Shown here piece after piece: positions 34,215 through 42,459 of a stretch of 49,674 bases of DNA. The notes below the pieces were generated by a model. The model searched no databases. It worked only from the letters and a program-made list of their open reading frames with translations, and was not told the DNA's origin. The stretch's first letter is position 1. Every line of letters starts with the position of its first letter. The position numbers and the translations under genes were made by a program. Source of the DNA: Alphaproteobacteria bacterium (GTDB lineage: Bacteria; Pseudomonadota; Alphaproteobacteria; Caulobacterales; Hyphomonadaceae); contig JAAEZZ010000015.1 of the NCBI GenBank assembly GCA_018222605.1, positions 1 through 49,674 on the forward strand, written 5' to 3'.

Positions 34215-34824
34215 GTTTGAGCTCCCTCACGATCAAAATCACGCCTGACCCACCGGTGCGACTTGGAATCGCCTCATAGGCGAAACTCCATCTTTGTTGC
34301 GCCTCCGTCAATTCTTCTTTCCAGCGTTCGCCCTTGAGAAAAACCCCTTTTGCACCGTTTTCCATCCACGGAGCCGCATAGTCGAGCAATTTGGGAAGCG
34401 GCGCGAAGGCCCGCGCGGTGACGATATCTGCTTCACTCGCCGGCGCGGCCTCGATCCGGCCCTGATAGACGGAGGCATTCAGGCCCGCCGCCTCAATCGC
34501 GGCGCGGAGAAAGGCACATTTCTTTCCGACGCTCTCCATCATGGTTACATGAGACGTTGGACGGGCGGCCGACATGATCAATCCTGGAAAGCCTGCGCCG
34601 GAACCGAAATCCACCACACGCGTTTCATTAGTTACATAATCCAGAATCTGGAAAGAATCGCCGACATGACGTGTCCAGATCTGGGGCCATTCGCGTGGGC
34701 CAATCAGATTTGACCGTTTGCGCCAGTCGTCGAGGGTTAAGATGATCGTGTCCAATCTTTCCAATGTTTCACGTGAAACATCGAAATCGGCCAAAAAAGC
34801 CGCGCGATCCTGAGAATTCGTCAT
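34201..34824 (-). CDS. rsmG: 16S rRNA (guanine-N7) methyltransferase RsmG (GidB)
   Basis: RsmG methylates G527 of 16S rRNA using SAM. The 207-residue product has the SAM motif VVDFGSGAGFPGL, RAFAPLPKLLDYA and the usual N-terminus ending in FDVSRETLERL, which contains a parS site in its DNA. It starts 5 bases after the mnmG stop. Confidence 0.96.
   Translation of the reverse strand: MTNSQDRAAFLADFDVSRETLERLDTIILTLDDWRKRSNLIGPREWPQIWTRHVGDSFQILDYVTNETRVVDFGSGAGFPGLIMSAARPTSHVTMMESVGKKCAFLRAAIEAAGLNASVYQGRIEAAPASEADIVTARAFAPLPKLLDYAAPWMENGAKGVFLKGERWKEELTEAQQRWSFAYEAIPSRTGGSGVILIVRELKRGRR
34765..34780. other. parS site inside rsmG
   Basis: The 16-bp palindrome TGTTTCACGTGAAACA is the exact parS consensus bound by ParB. 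It encodes part of VSRETL in RsmG, a position used in many bacteria. Perfect match; ParB and ParA lie next to it. Confidence 0.97.
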
Positions 34825-34829
34825 GAGTA

Positions 34830-36695
34830 TTAACCGGCCTTCTTGCGGCGCTTAACATATCCGAGAAGCGCGGTGAGCGCTCCGGGTGTCACGCCTTCGA
34901 TCCGTCCGGCCTGTCCTAGTGTGGATGGGCGAACAGTTTCGAGCTTTTGGCGAACTTCATTGGAAAGTCCGCCAATCGCAGAATAGTCCAGATCACCCGG
35001 GATCATCAGATCCTCATCCCGGCGCAGCGCCGCCACATCTTCCGCCTGGCGATCCAGGTAGGCGGAATACGTCGCCTCGATCTCGATCTGTGTCGCGATG
35101 TCTGGTGCAATATCCGATAGCTCTGGCCAGACTTTGGTCAGTGACGGGAGACCTATGTCTTTATATGAAAGATACTCCCACGCTGTCCGGACCCGGCCAT
35201 CCTGATTGACCGACCATCCAGCCAAAGCGGCTTTGGCTGGAGAAAGCGTCAGAGTATTGAGAAGAGTCCGAGCCGCTTCCAGTTTTTCCTGTTTCACGTG
35301 AAACACAGAGGCGCGGTCTGCCCCGACACATCCAGCGGCAATACCCTTGGCGGTCAGACGTTGATCCGCATTGTCTGCCCGTAATGCCAGACGGTATTCC
35401 GCGCGGGACGTAAACATCCGGTATGGCTCCGTCACGCCACGTGTGACGAGATCATCAATCAGAACACCTATATAGGCTTCAGCCCGGTCAAAGATGATCG
35501 GATCTTTCCCAGCCGTCGCGCGCGCGGCATTCAGACCTGCGACGAGGCCCTGGGCGCCAGCTTCTTCATATCCCGTGGTACCATTGATCTGTCCCGCCAA
35601 ATAAAGACCGGGCAGGGCCTGAACTTCCAGAGCGGAGGAAAGCGCGCGCGGATCGACGTAGTCATATTCAATGGCATAGGCGTATTGCAGGATCTTCGCG
35701 TTTTCGAGACCGGGAATGGTTTTCAAAAAGCGTTCCTGAATCTCCTCCGGCAATGACGTCGAAATACCATTCGGATAAACGGTGTGATCCTCCAAGCCTT
35801 CCGGCTCGAGGAATATCTGATGCCGATCCTTATCCGCAAAGCGATGCACCTTGTCTTCAATCGACGGGCAATAGCGTGGACCACGACCGGCAATCGCGCC
35901 GGAATAAACAGCCGATTGCGTGATATTCTCTGCAATAATCGCGTGGGTTTCGGGCGTCGTCCATGTGATGCCGCACTGGACCTGCGGCACAGTGATTTCG
36001 TCCGTCAGATAGGAGAACGGAATAGGGCGCTCATCGGCCGGCTGCATCTCCAGACGATCCCACGCAATCGTGCGGCCATCGAGACGGGCAGGGGTTCCGG
36101 TTTTGAGGCGCCCCATCGGCAGACCCAGACCATAGAGTCGATCCGAAAGACCAATCGCCGGGGCTTCCCCTACACGGCCCGCCGGGATGCGCTTCTCACC
36201 GATATGGATGAGGCCTTTCAGGAAGGTTCCTGTGGTAATTACTACAGAAGGCGCATGATATGCATCGCCCTTGAGGCCGATCACACCGGCCACATGATCG
36301 TTCTCAACAATCAGGTCTTCCGCGCCATCCTCGATAATGGTGAGGTTCGGATAGTCGGCGAGTTCCGCCTGCATCGCTTCGCGATAAAGCTTGCGATCAA
36401 TCTGAGACCGCGGTCCCCAGACGGCCGGGCCTTTCGAGCGGTTGAGCATCCGGAACTGGATGCCTGCCTTGTCTGCTAGGTGCCCCATCAAACCATCTAG
36501 GGCATCGATTTCGCGCACGAGATGTCCCTTCCCCAAACCGCCAATGGCCGGGTTACAGCTCATCTCGCCAATGGTTGCGATCTTGTGGGTTACGAGCGCT
36601 GTGCGTGCACCCGTCCGCGCCGCCGCTGCCGCTGCTTCGCAGCCGGCATGGCCGCCGCCCACCACAATCACATCAAACTGGTTTGTCTCGCTCAT
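34830..36695 (-). CDS. mnmG: tRNA uridine 5-carboxymethylaminomethyl modification enzyme MnmG (GidA)
   Basis: This FAD enzyme works with MnmE to modify U34 of several tRNAs. The 621-residue product has the FAD fingerprint [12 protein letters not shown], the signature [20 protein letters not shown] and [11 protein letters not shown], and a C-terminal helical domain. A parS site lies in its DNA (35290-35305, coding FHVKQ). It is flanked by mnmE and rsmG, the usual origin-linked order. Confidence 0.97.
   Translation of the reverse strand: MSETNQFDVIVVGGGHAGCEAAAAAARTGARTALVTHKIATIGEMSCNPAIGGLGKGHLVREIDALDGLMGHLADKAGIQFRMLNRSKGPAVWGPRSQIDRKLYREAMQAELADYPNLTIIEDGAEDLIVENDHVAGVIGLKGDAYHAPSVVITTGTFLKGLIHIGEKRIPAGRVGEAPAIGLSDRLYGLGLPMGRLKTGTPARLDGRTIAWDRLEMQPADERPIPFSYLTDEITVPQVQCGITWTTPETHAIIAENITQSAVYSGAIAGRGPRYCPSIEDKVHRFADKDRHQIFLEPEGLEDHTVYPNGISTSLPEEIQERFLKTIPGLENAKILQYAYAIEYDYVDPRALSSALEVQALPGLYLAGQINGTTGYEEAGAQGLVAGLNAARATAGKDPIIFDRAEAYIGVLIDDLVTRGVTEPYRMFTSRAEYRLALRADNADQRLTAKGIAAGCVGADRASVFHVKQEKLEAARTLLNTLTLSPAKAALAGWSVNQDGRVRTAWEYLSYKDIGLPSLTKVWPELSDIAPDIATQIEIEATYSAYLDRQAEDVAALRRDEDLMIPGDLDYSAIGGLSNEVRQKLETVRPSTLGQAGRIEGVTPGALTALLGYVKRRKKAG
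35290..35305. other. parS site inside mnmG
   Basis: A second exact TGTTTCACGTGAAACA, coding VFHVKQ in MnmG, lies 525 bp from the one in rsmG. The palindrome extends one matched base on each side. Confidence 0.97.
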
Positions 36696-36766
36696 CGCGC
36701 GCCGCTTCTGGTCCGGTGTTTTCAGAAAGGCGCTATATAGCGGCTCGGGCGCTCAAACCCTAGGGG

Positions 36767-38107
36767 TCATTTGCCGATGCAGAACTGGGAGAAGACAGCG
36801 CCGAGTACATCTTCCACGCCGACCGTGCCGACAATCGCGCCCAGATGACGGATCGCGAGGCGTACATCTTCCGCGGCAAGTTCCGCTCCGGTACCCAGAT
36901 CCAGCGCATCTCGTGCCGCGATGAGACAGCCAAGACCCTCAACCAGGCGAGCCCTGTGGCGCGCACGCGTGATCACCGGCGCCTCAACTGAGGCAGCTTT
37001 CCTCGCAATGAAATCCGCGAGCGCGGCTTCCAGTTCCGCAACGCCCGCCCCATCCTTTGCCGAGATTTTATAGTTAAACTCTGGCAGATCAGGCGACAAA
37101 TTCACGTCGGCCTTGTTAACGATGACTATATCCGTCGATTGGCGGTAAGGGGAGGTCAGCACCCCTAGCTCGGGGGCTGATCCGTCAACCATTAACAGGC
37201 GCAGATCAGCTTCAGCGGCAACACGTTCTGCACGGCGCACGCCTTCGGCTTCAATCTCGTCTTCCGTTTCGCGCAATCCAGCCGTGTCAGAGATCCAGAC
37301 AATTTGCCCGCCAAGCACTAGGCGGACCTCGATCACATCCCGCGTCGTCCCAGGACGGGACGTCACGATGGCCGCATCACGGCGCGCGAGCCGGTTCAGC
37401 AAGGTTGACTTGCCCGCATTGGGCGCGCCGATAATTGCGATGCGGAAGCCGTCGCGGATCTTTTCGCCAATGCCGCGATCACCGAGCGCTTCTTCCAATT
37501 CTCCGATCAGCCGGTTCAGTTTTGTGATCACCGGCGCCGTTGTTTCTTCCGGGGTATCCTCTTCATCCGGGAAATCCACGGCGACCTCGATGAGCGCCAG
37601 AATACCGGTCAGCTCAGCGCGCCAACGGTCATACTGCTCGGTCAGACCGCCTGTCAGCTGGCGCAAAGCCTGGGCTTTCTGCGCGCTCGTCTCCGCTTCG
37701 ATGATGTCCGCGACGCCTTCGGCCTCAGTCAAATCTATCTTGCCGGCTTCAAACGCGCGGCGCGTGAACTCGCCTGGCTCAGCCATCCGCACGTTCGGTT
37801 CTTTAATCAGTGTACTGATTGAATGCTCGATGACCGCAGGCCCGCCGTGCAGGTACAGCTCCAGCGTATCTTCGCCTGTATAGGAATGTGGCCCCGGCAT
37901 GAACAGGGCGAGCCCTTCATCAATGAGATTGCCATCTTCATCGCGAAACTTGGTCAGGGTTGCCCGGCGCGGTTCCGGCAGGCCGCAATCCAGCAGTGCG
38001 CCGGCCAGTTTCCAGATCGCATCTCCGGAGAGGCGGATAATACAGATGGCAGCAGGGGGCTGGCCCGAGGCGAGGGCGCAGATGGTGTCGCGCTCGCTCA
38101 TGGCCAA
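36767..38107 (-). CDS. mnmE: tRNA modification GTPase MnmE (TrmE)
   Basis: This GTPase is the partner of MnmG. The 446-residue product has an N-terminal folate-binding domain (HGGPAVIEHSI), a helical domain and an inserted G domain (GAPNAGKST, TTRD, DTAGLRETEDEIEAEGV, VNKAD). It ends with CIGK, the conserved C-terminal motif. It is 11 bases after rho and 71 bases before mnmG. Confidence 0.97.
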   Translation of the reverse strand: MAMSERDTICALASGQPPAAICIIRLSGDAIWKLAGALLDCGLPEPRRATLTKFRDEDGNLIDEGLALFMPGPHSYTGEDTLELYLHGGPAVIEHSISTLIKEPNVRMAEPGEFTRRAFEAGKIDLTEAEGVADIIEAETSAQKAQALRQLTGGLTEQYDRWRAELTGILALIEVAVDFPDEEDTPEETTAPVITKLNRLIGELEEALGDRGIGEKIRDGFRIAIIGAPNAGKSTLLNRLARRDAAIVTSRPGTTRDVIEVRLVLGGQIVWISDTAGLRETEDEIEAEGVRRAERVAAEADLRLLMVDGSAPELGVLTSPYRQSTDIVIVNKADVNLSPDLPEFNYKISAKDGAGVAELEAALADFIARKAASVEAPVITRARHRARLVEGLGCLIAARDALDLGTGAELAAEDVRLAIRHLGAIVGTVGVEDVLGAVFSQFCIGK

Positions 38108-38118
38108 TCGCGCTCCCT

Positions 38119-39408
38119 TTAGTTCTTCATCGCTTCGAAGAATTCATCATTGTTCTTCGTCTGGCGCAGCTTATCCAGCAGGAAGTCGATGGCATCATTC
38201 GTACCCATCGGCCCCAGGATACGGCGCAGGATGTAGATTTTCGACAGCTGCGCCTGCGGCGTGATCAGCTCTTCTTTCCGCGTGCCGGACTTCATGATGT
38301 CGATGGCCGGGAAGGTCCGCTTGTCGGCGATCTTCCGGTCAAGCACGACTTCGGAGTTACCCGTGCCTTTGAACTCCTCGAAGATCACTTCGTCCATGCG
38401 GCTGCCGGTATCGATCAGCGCGGTCGCAACGATGGTCAGCGAGCCACCATTCTCAACGTTCCGCGCGGCCCCGAAGAAACGCTTCGGGCGTTGCAGGGCG
38501 TTGGCGTCCACACCGCCGGTCAGCACCTTGCCGGAGCTAGGCACCGTCGTGTTGTAGGCACGGCCGAGACGGGTGATCGAGTCGAGCAGGATGACAACAT
38601 CGCGCTTGTGCTCAACCAGACGCTTGGCTTTTTCGATGACCATTTCAGCCACCTGAACGTGGCGGGTCGCCGGCTCGTCAAAGGTGGAAGCGACGACTTC
38701 GCCCTTCACCGTGCGGCGCATGTCGGTCACTTCTTCCGGGCGCTCGTCGATCAGCAGAACGATCAGATAGCATTCCGGGTGGTTCTCTTCGATGGCGGAC
38801 GCGATGTTCTGCAAGAGAACGGTCTTACCGGTCCGTGGCGGCGCAACGATCAGCGCGCGCTGGCCCTTACCAATCGGAGCCACAATGTCGATCACGCGGC
38901 CGGAGCGATCCTTGCGGGTCGGGTCCTGGCTTTCCATGCGCAGGCGCTCTTCAGGATAGAGCGGCGTGAGGTTGTCGAAGTGGACTTTCTTGTTGGCCTT
39001 GTCCGGCTCCTCGAAATTGATGCGGGAGACATCGGTCAGCGCGAAGTAGCGCTCATTGTCCTGCGGGGCGACGATCGGGCCTTCGACCGTATCGCCGGTG
39101 CGGATATTGCCCTTCTTCAGAACTTCCGGGCTGACATAGATGTCGTCCGGACCAGGCAGATAGTTGGATTCCGGAGAGCGCAGGAAGCCGAAGCCATCGG
39201 TCAGTACTTCCAGAACGCCCTGGCCCGTGATTTCGACTTCGCTGTCGGCAAGTTCCTTCAGGATGGCGAACAGCATGTCCTGCGTCCGCATCGAGGAGGC
39301 GTTTTCGACTTCCAGCTCTTCTGCGTAGGCAAGCAGTTCTTCAGGCGACTTCGCCTTCAGGTCGCTGAGTTTCACACTGGTGATGTCGTCGAGCATGGAA
39401 GATGCCAT
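38119..39408 (-). CDS. rho: Transcription termination factor Rho
   Basis: This RNA-dependent helicase has 429 residues: an N-terminal helix region ([19 protein letters not shown]), a cold-shock-like RNA fold ([20 protein letters not shown]), Walker A APPRTGKT and the arginine-rich RLGRAYN loop. The 154 bp upstream to hemJ hold a weak hairpin (39514-39532) and room for a promoter, so rho may be transcribed apart from the hem genes. Confidence 0.97.
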   Translation of the reverse strand: MASSMLDDITSVKLSDLKAKSPEELLAYAEELEVENASSMRTQDMLFAILKELADSEVEITGQGVLEVLTDGFGFLRSPESNYLPGPDDIYVSPEVLKKGNIRTGDTVEGPIVAPQDNERYFALTDVSRINFEEPDKANKKVHFDNLTPLYPEERLRMESQDPTRKDRSGRVIDIVAPIGKGQRALIVAPPRTGKTVLLQNIASAIEENHPECYLIVLLIDERPEEVTDMRRTVKGEVVASTFDEPATRHVQVAEMVIEKAKRLVEHKRDVVILLDSITRLGRAYNTTVPSSGKVLTGGVDANALQRPKRFFGAARNVENGGSLTIVATALIDTGSRMDEVIFEEFKGTGNSEVVLDRKIADKRTFPAIDIMKSGTRKEELITPQAQLSKIYILRRILGPMGTNDAIDFLLDKLRQTKNNDEFFEAMKN

Positions 39409-39562
39409 GAGGGAATTCCGGATAAGGGGCTGCTGTAAATAATATCAGGAGCCGGATTTTAGAAATCGGGGGATCATCGCCCGCGCAAGGACTGCGCAGC
39501 GGTTTCGCCGCATATGCCTCCTAAAGGGGCATTTCGTCAAGGGCTCCGCCAGAGTCGATGAC

Positions 39563-39991
39563 TCAGAACGGGCGCACGATCACCATGATGACGATGCCGA
39601 TCATCAGCAGAAACGGGACTTCATTCATCATGCGCAACCGCTTGGCCGTAGCATTCGGGGTGCCGCGGTCGATCTTTTTGCCAACACCGATGAAGTAGCC
39701 GTGCAAACCGGACAGGATCAGCACCAGCAGCAGTTTCACATGCATCCAGGGCTGGCTCAACAGGCTCTGATTCATGACCAGCATCGTGATTCCCAGAATC
39801 CAGACCAGAATAATACTGGGGTTGAGGATGATCTTGCGCAGCCTGTTCGAAGCATCCTTCATCGTCTCGAACAATTCATCGCCCGGCTTGCTGGACAACT
39901 GATGTATCTTGTAGCGCGGATAGACCAGCAGACCGCCCATCAGGGCAATCACGAAAATCACATGCAGTGCCTTCACCCAGAGATACAGCAT
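39563..39991 (-). CDS. hemJ: Protoporphyrinogen IX oxidase HemJ
   Basis: This membrane protein oxidises protoporphyrinogen IX to protoporphyrin IX. The 142-residue product has four hydrophobic segments. The N-terminal MLYLWVKALHVIFVIALMGG carries the conserved His, and MHVKLLLVLILSGLHG carries a conserved Lys and His. It overlaps the hemH stop by one base (TAATG), so hemH and hemJ are coupled. The next heme step (HemH) uses its product. Confidence 0.93.
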   Translation of the reverse strand: MLYLWVKALHVIFVIALMGGLLVYPRYKIHQLSSKPGDELFETMKDASNRLRKIILNPSIILVWILGITMLVMNQSLLSQPWMHVKLLLVLILSGLHGYFIGVGKKIDRGTPNATAKRLRMMNEVPFLLMIGIVIMVIVRPF

Positions 39992-41073
39992 TACGCGCCC
40001 GCTTTCTGTTCTGAATTCACCAGTTTGCCCGCGCCGGCATGGGCTTGTGTGTTCGGACATCCACTCCAGCTGGCCGCGCACAGGCGAGGCCCTGCACAGG
40101 ACCGAATGGCAAGATCTTCGCGCAGCGCATCTTCCACCTGGTCGGCCAGCATGGAGATGAATTCCTCATGCACGCCGACGGCTTCCACGCGGGTATAGCT
40201 CGGCGCGCCATGCTGTTCGGCAACCAGGCGATATTCCTCGCCCAGTTCCACCAGTGTCTCGATATGCTCTGACACGAAGGCAATCGGCGCGATCAGGATG
40301 TTCTTTCCTTCATCGGCGGCTTCCGCGATGCACTCCTCGGTAGGCGGCCCGATCCATTTCAGCGGCCCTACGCGGGACTGGTAGCACGCCACGACTTCCC
40401 AGTCGGATGGCACGCGGCCGGCAATCATGTCGGCCATCGTCTCGCACTGCCATTGATAAGGGTCGCCATCTTTGACGATCTTTTCCGGCAGGCCGTGCGC
40501 CGAGAGTAGCAAACGCACATTGCCGGGCTCGCCCGCACGTTTGTACGCTTCCATGATCCGCTCGACATGCGCCGTGATCAGGCCCTCCGCAAAGGGATAG
40601 CAGCATACCGTCTTCACCGGTTGCTTATACGCTTTCTTCCAGGCCGTCAGGGACGATCCCGTCGTCGTTGTGGAGAATTGCGGATAGAGCGGCAACAGCA
40701 CAACTTCGTCCGCGCCCCAGGCTTTCACCTCCGCAGCGGCTTCCTCGGTGAAGGGGTGCCAGTAACGCATGCCGATAAAACAGCGCACCTCATCTTCCGG
40801 ATAGCGTTTTGCCAGCGCCTCGGTCAGCGCCTCCGCCTGTATCTTAGTTTCCGGCAGCAGGGGCGACCCGCCGCCAGCATCCATCATGGCGTAATTCTTT
40901 TTCACAGACGGTGCCCGTGTCGACGAGATCAGTCGCGCCAGAAACCAGCGTACCGGTAGCGGCGCACCGATGATCGCCGGGTCACGGAACAGGTTTTTCA
41001 GAAAAGGCTGAACATCCTTCTCCGTGTCCGGTCCGCCCAGATTGAACAGTACGACAGCGATCTTGCGGGCCAT
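39991..41073 (-). CDS. hemH: Ferrochelatase HemH
   Basis: HemH inserts Fe2+ into protoporphyrin IX, the last step of heme b synthesis. The 360-residue product has VLFNLGGPDTEKDVQPFL, the catalytic-His region LLLSAHGLPEK and the region around FVSEHIETLVELG. The C-terminal tail has three cysteines (about 326, 332 and 339, spacing C-x5-C-x6-C), which may bind a [2Fe-2S] cluster with a fourth Cys elsewhere, as in Caulobacter ferrochelatase. It lies between hemE and hemJ. Confidence 0.96.
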   Translation of the reverse strand: MARKIAVVLFNLGGPDTEKDVQPFLKNLFRDPAIIGAPLPVRWFLARLISSTRAPSVKKNYAMMDAGGGSPLLPETKIQAEALTEALAKRYPEDEVRCFIGMRYWHPFTEEAAAEVKAWGADEVVLLPLYPQFSTTTTGSSLTAWKKAYKQPVKTVCCYPFAEGLITAHVERIMEAYKRAGEPGNVRLLLSAHGLPEKIVKDGDPYQWQCETMADMIAGRVPSDWEVVACYQSRVGPLKWIGPPTEECIAEAADEGKNILIAPIAFVSEHIETLVELGEEYRLVAEQHGAPSYTRVEAVGVHEEFISMLADQVEDALREDLAIRSCAGPRLCAASWSGCPNTQAHAGAGKLVNSEQKAGA

Positions 41074-41079
41074 GAAGTG

Positions 41080-42117
41080 TCAGCCTTCCCGAATGATTTC
41101 CAGAACGCGCTGAACATGCGCGATGGGGGTTTCCGGCCGGATGCCATGTCCAAGATTGAAAATGTGCGGGCGGCCGGAATAGGCAGAGATAAGTTCGCGA
41201 ACGCGGGCGTCGAGTCTTTCGCCGCCTTCGATCAGCAATAGCGGGTCCAGATGCCCCTGAACCGGGAAGCCCTCCGGCAGCACGCTATTGATAAAGCCCG
41301 GCACAGCCGCCGTATCGAGCCCCACAGCTGTGACGCCGGTTTCGGCCACATACTCGCCAATCATGGCTGAGGCACCGCGCGGAAAGCCGATGATCGGCAC
41401 GGTGATGCCCATCTCCCGAAGACGCGCGACAAGTTTCTTTGTCGGCGCAATAATGACTTCGCGGAAGATATTGTCCGGCAGGCCCTCGGCCCAACTATCG
41501 AACAGCATCAGCGCATCGGCGCCTGCCTCTACTTGCGCGCTGAGATAAAAGGCCGTCGCATCAATGATCTGGTCCAGCACGGCGGCCAACTCATCCGGCT
41601 TGCCATGGGCCCAGCGCCAGGCGGTGGACTTGTCGGTCTTGCCCCGTCCCTCGATGGCATAAAGACCAACGGTCCAGGGAGACCCGGCAAATCCGATCAG
41701 CGCCGTCCCTGACGGCAAACCGGCTTTCACGCGGGAGACTGTTTCATAGACGGGGGACAAACGGTCTGCAGCCTGTTGCGGTGGCACGCGGGAAAGGTCC
41801 GATGCGCTGGCGATTTCTTCGACCAGAGGCCCGACACCTTTCTCGAACCGCACACCCAGGCCCATCGCGTCCAGGATCAGCAGAATGTCAGCGAACAGGA
41901 TTGCCCCATCCATGCCATAGCGCCGGACAGGCTGCAGGGTGGCTTCAGCGGCCATTGAAGGCGTGTAGCAGAAATCCAGGAAGTTCTTCGCCCTTGCCCG
42001 AAGCTCAAGATATTCGGGCAGATGCCGCCCGGCCTGGCGCATCATCCATACCGGAGGCGGAGATACCGCATGTCCCTCAAGTACCTGAATCAGTTTCGGC
42101 TTGGTGTTCTCGCCCAT
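41080..42117 (-). CDS. hemE: Uroporphyrinogen decarboxylase HemE
   Basis: HemE removes four carboxyl groups from uroporphyrinogen III to give coproporphyrinogen III. Family marks are PPVWMMRQAGRHLPEY, LILDAMGLGVRFEKGVGP and GFAGSPWTVGLYAIEGRG. The start at 42117 (MGENTKPKL) is a choice; in-frame ATGs at 42129 and 42144 are possible, with only weak ribosome sites at each. It is the first gene left of the putative origin and is transcribed away from it. Confidence 0.96.
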   Translation of the reverse strand: MGENTKPKLIQVLEGHAVSPPPVWMMRQAGRHLPEYLELRARAKNFLDFCYTPSMAAEATLQPVRRYGMDGAILFADILLILDAMGLGVRFEKGVGPLVEEIASASDLSRVPPQQAADRLSPVYETVSRVKAGLPSGTALIGFAGSPWTVGLYAIEGRGKTDKSTAWRWAHGKPDELAAVLDQIIDATAFYLSAQVEAGADALMLFDSWAEGLPDNIFREVIIAPTKKLVARLREMGITVPIIGFPRGASAMIGEYVAETGVTAVGLDTAAVPGFINSVLPEGFPVQGHLDPLLLIEGGERLDARVRELISAYSGRPHIFNLGHGIRPETPIAHVQRVLEIIREG

Positions 42118-42229
42118 CGCCCCATCCATTCCAAATTCAAACAAAGCCCGACAGGGCGCTTATAACTATTAGACCGTGTAATTCGTGGAGAAAGACCACA
42201 CACAGGAATTGTCCAGCTAATTCCACAGG

Positions 42230-42238
42230 TGAGTCACA
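42230..42238 (+). promoter_or_regulatory. Candidate DnaA box/GANTC hybrid 1
   Basis: TGAGTCACA, followed by G. It keeps the TGATCCACA (G-box) frame with GAGTC as its front half. Confidence 0.45.
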
Positions 42239-42286
42239 GGGTGTCGCACCCGGGTAAGGTTTCATTAACTACCCGTCGCAACAGGG

Positions 42287-42301
42287 TTAATGAGGGGTTA
42301 A
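42287..42301. promoter_or_regulatory. CtrA binding site, full match
   Basis: TTAA-TGAGGGG-TTAA, an exact TTAA-N7-TTAA CtrA consensus, with GTTAA and TTAAC arms inverted to each other. A further TTAA lies at 42265-42268. In Caulobacter, CtrA bound at Cori blocks initiation in the swarmer cell. Confidence 0.8.
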
Positions 42302-42311
42302 CACCCTAGCG

Positions 42312-42320
42312 GGACTCACA
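42312..42320 (+). promoter_or_regulatory. Candidate DnaA box/GANTC hybrid 2
   Basis: GGACTCACA, followed by G, 11 bases from the CtrA site. Confidence 0.45.
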
Positions 42321-42364
42321 GAGTCGAACATAAAGGGATTCTTAAGGAGTCGGATTCTGCCTCC

Positions 42365-42373
42365 TGTGAGTCA
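42365..42373 (-). promoter_or_regulatory. Candidate DnaA box/GANTC hybrid 3
   Basis: TGACTCACA on the minus strand, followed by G. It has the same 10-base core (GACTCACAG) as boxes 2 and 6. Confidence 0.45.
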
Positions 42374-42375
42374 AT

Positions 42376-42384
42376 TGTGAATCC
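42376..42384 (-). promoter_or_regulatory. Candidate DnaA box/GANTC hybrid 4
   Basis: GGATTCACA on the minus strand, 2 bases from box 3. It lacks the following G. Confidence 0.35.
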
Positions 42385-42400
42385 AGTTGGGGAAAAATGG

Positions 42401-42409
42401 CTATCCACA
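42401..42409 (+). promoter_or_regulatory. DnaA box, one base from consensus
   Basis: CTATCCACA differs from TTATCCACA only at the first base. It is the closest match to a classic DnaA box in the gap and lies 2 bases before hybrid box 5. Confidence 0.6.
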
Positions 42410-42411
42410 GG

Positions 42412-42420
42412 CGACTCACA
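42412..42420 (+). promoter_or_regulatory. Candidate DnaA box/GANTC hybrid 5
   Basis: CGACTCACA, followed by GG, in tandem with the CTATCCACA box. Confidence 0.45.
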
Positions 42421-42459
42421 GGTCTTGTGTGTTTCGCCAACCTCGGCAACACAGGGGGA

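Larger units (their letters stand above)
42231..42417. promoter_or_regulatory. Cluster of nine GANTC (CcrM) methylation sites
   Basis: GANTC occurs at 42231, 42313, 42321, 42337, 42347, 42353, 42368, 42379 and 42413. By chance one site per 256 bp would be expected. GANTC is methylated on adenine by CcrM in Caulobacterales, and its hemimethylation follows fork passage. The dense grouping marks a methylation-sensed region. Confidence 0.85.
42145..42459. other. Putative chromosomal replication origin (oriC)
   Basis: This non-coding gap lies between hemE and the PPSR (RP001) gene, the exact place of Cori in Caulobacter crescentus. It contains an AT-rich patch (42160-42172), five NGANTCACA boxes, one CTATCCACA box, nine GANTC sites and a perfect CtrA site. 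parS lies about 7 kb away and neighbouring genes point outward on both sides. It has no perfect TTATCCACA, and the dnaA gene is not in the window. Location and motifs support the call; function is inferred. Confidence 0.85.

Noticed and set aside
39514..39532. ATGCCTC/GGGGCAT hairpin between hemJ and rho as a terminator
   Set aside because: On the minus strand, where the genes lie, no T-run follows; one pair is G-T. Too weak to list as a terminator.
42397..42459. Upstream ATG as the start of the PPSR gene
   Set aside because: It would add 21 residues not seen in the family and would extend coding through the CTATCCACA and CGACTCACA boxes.
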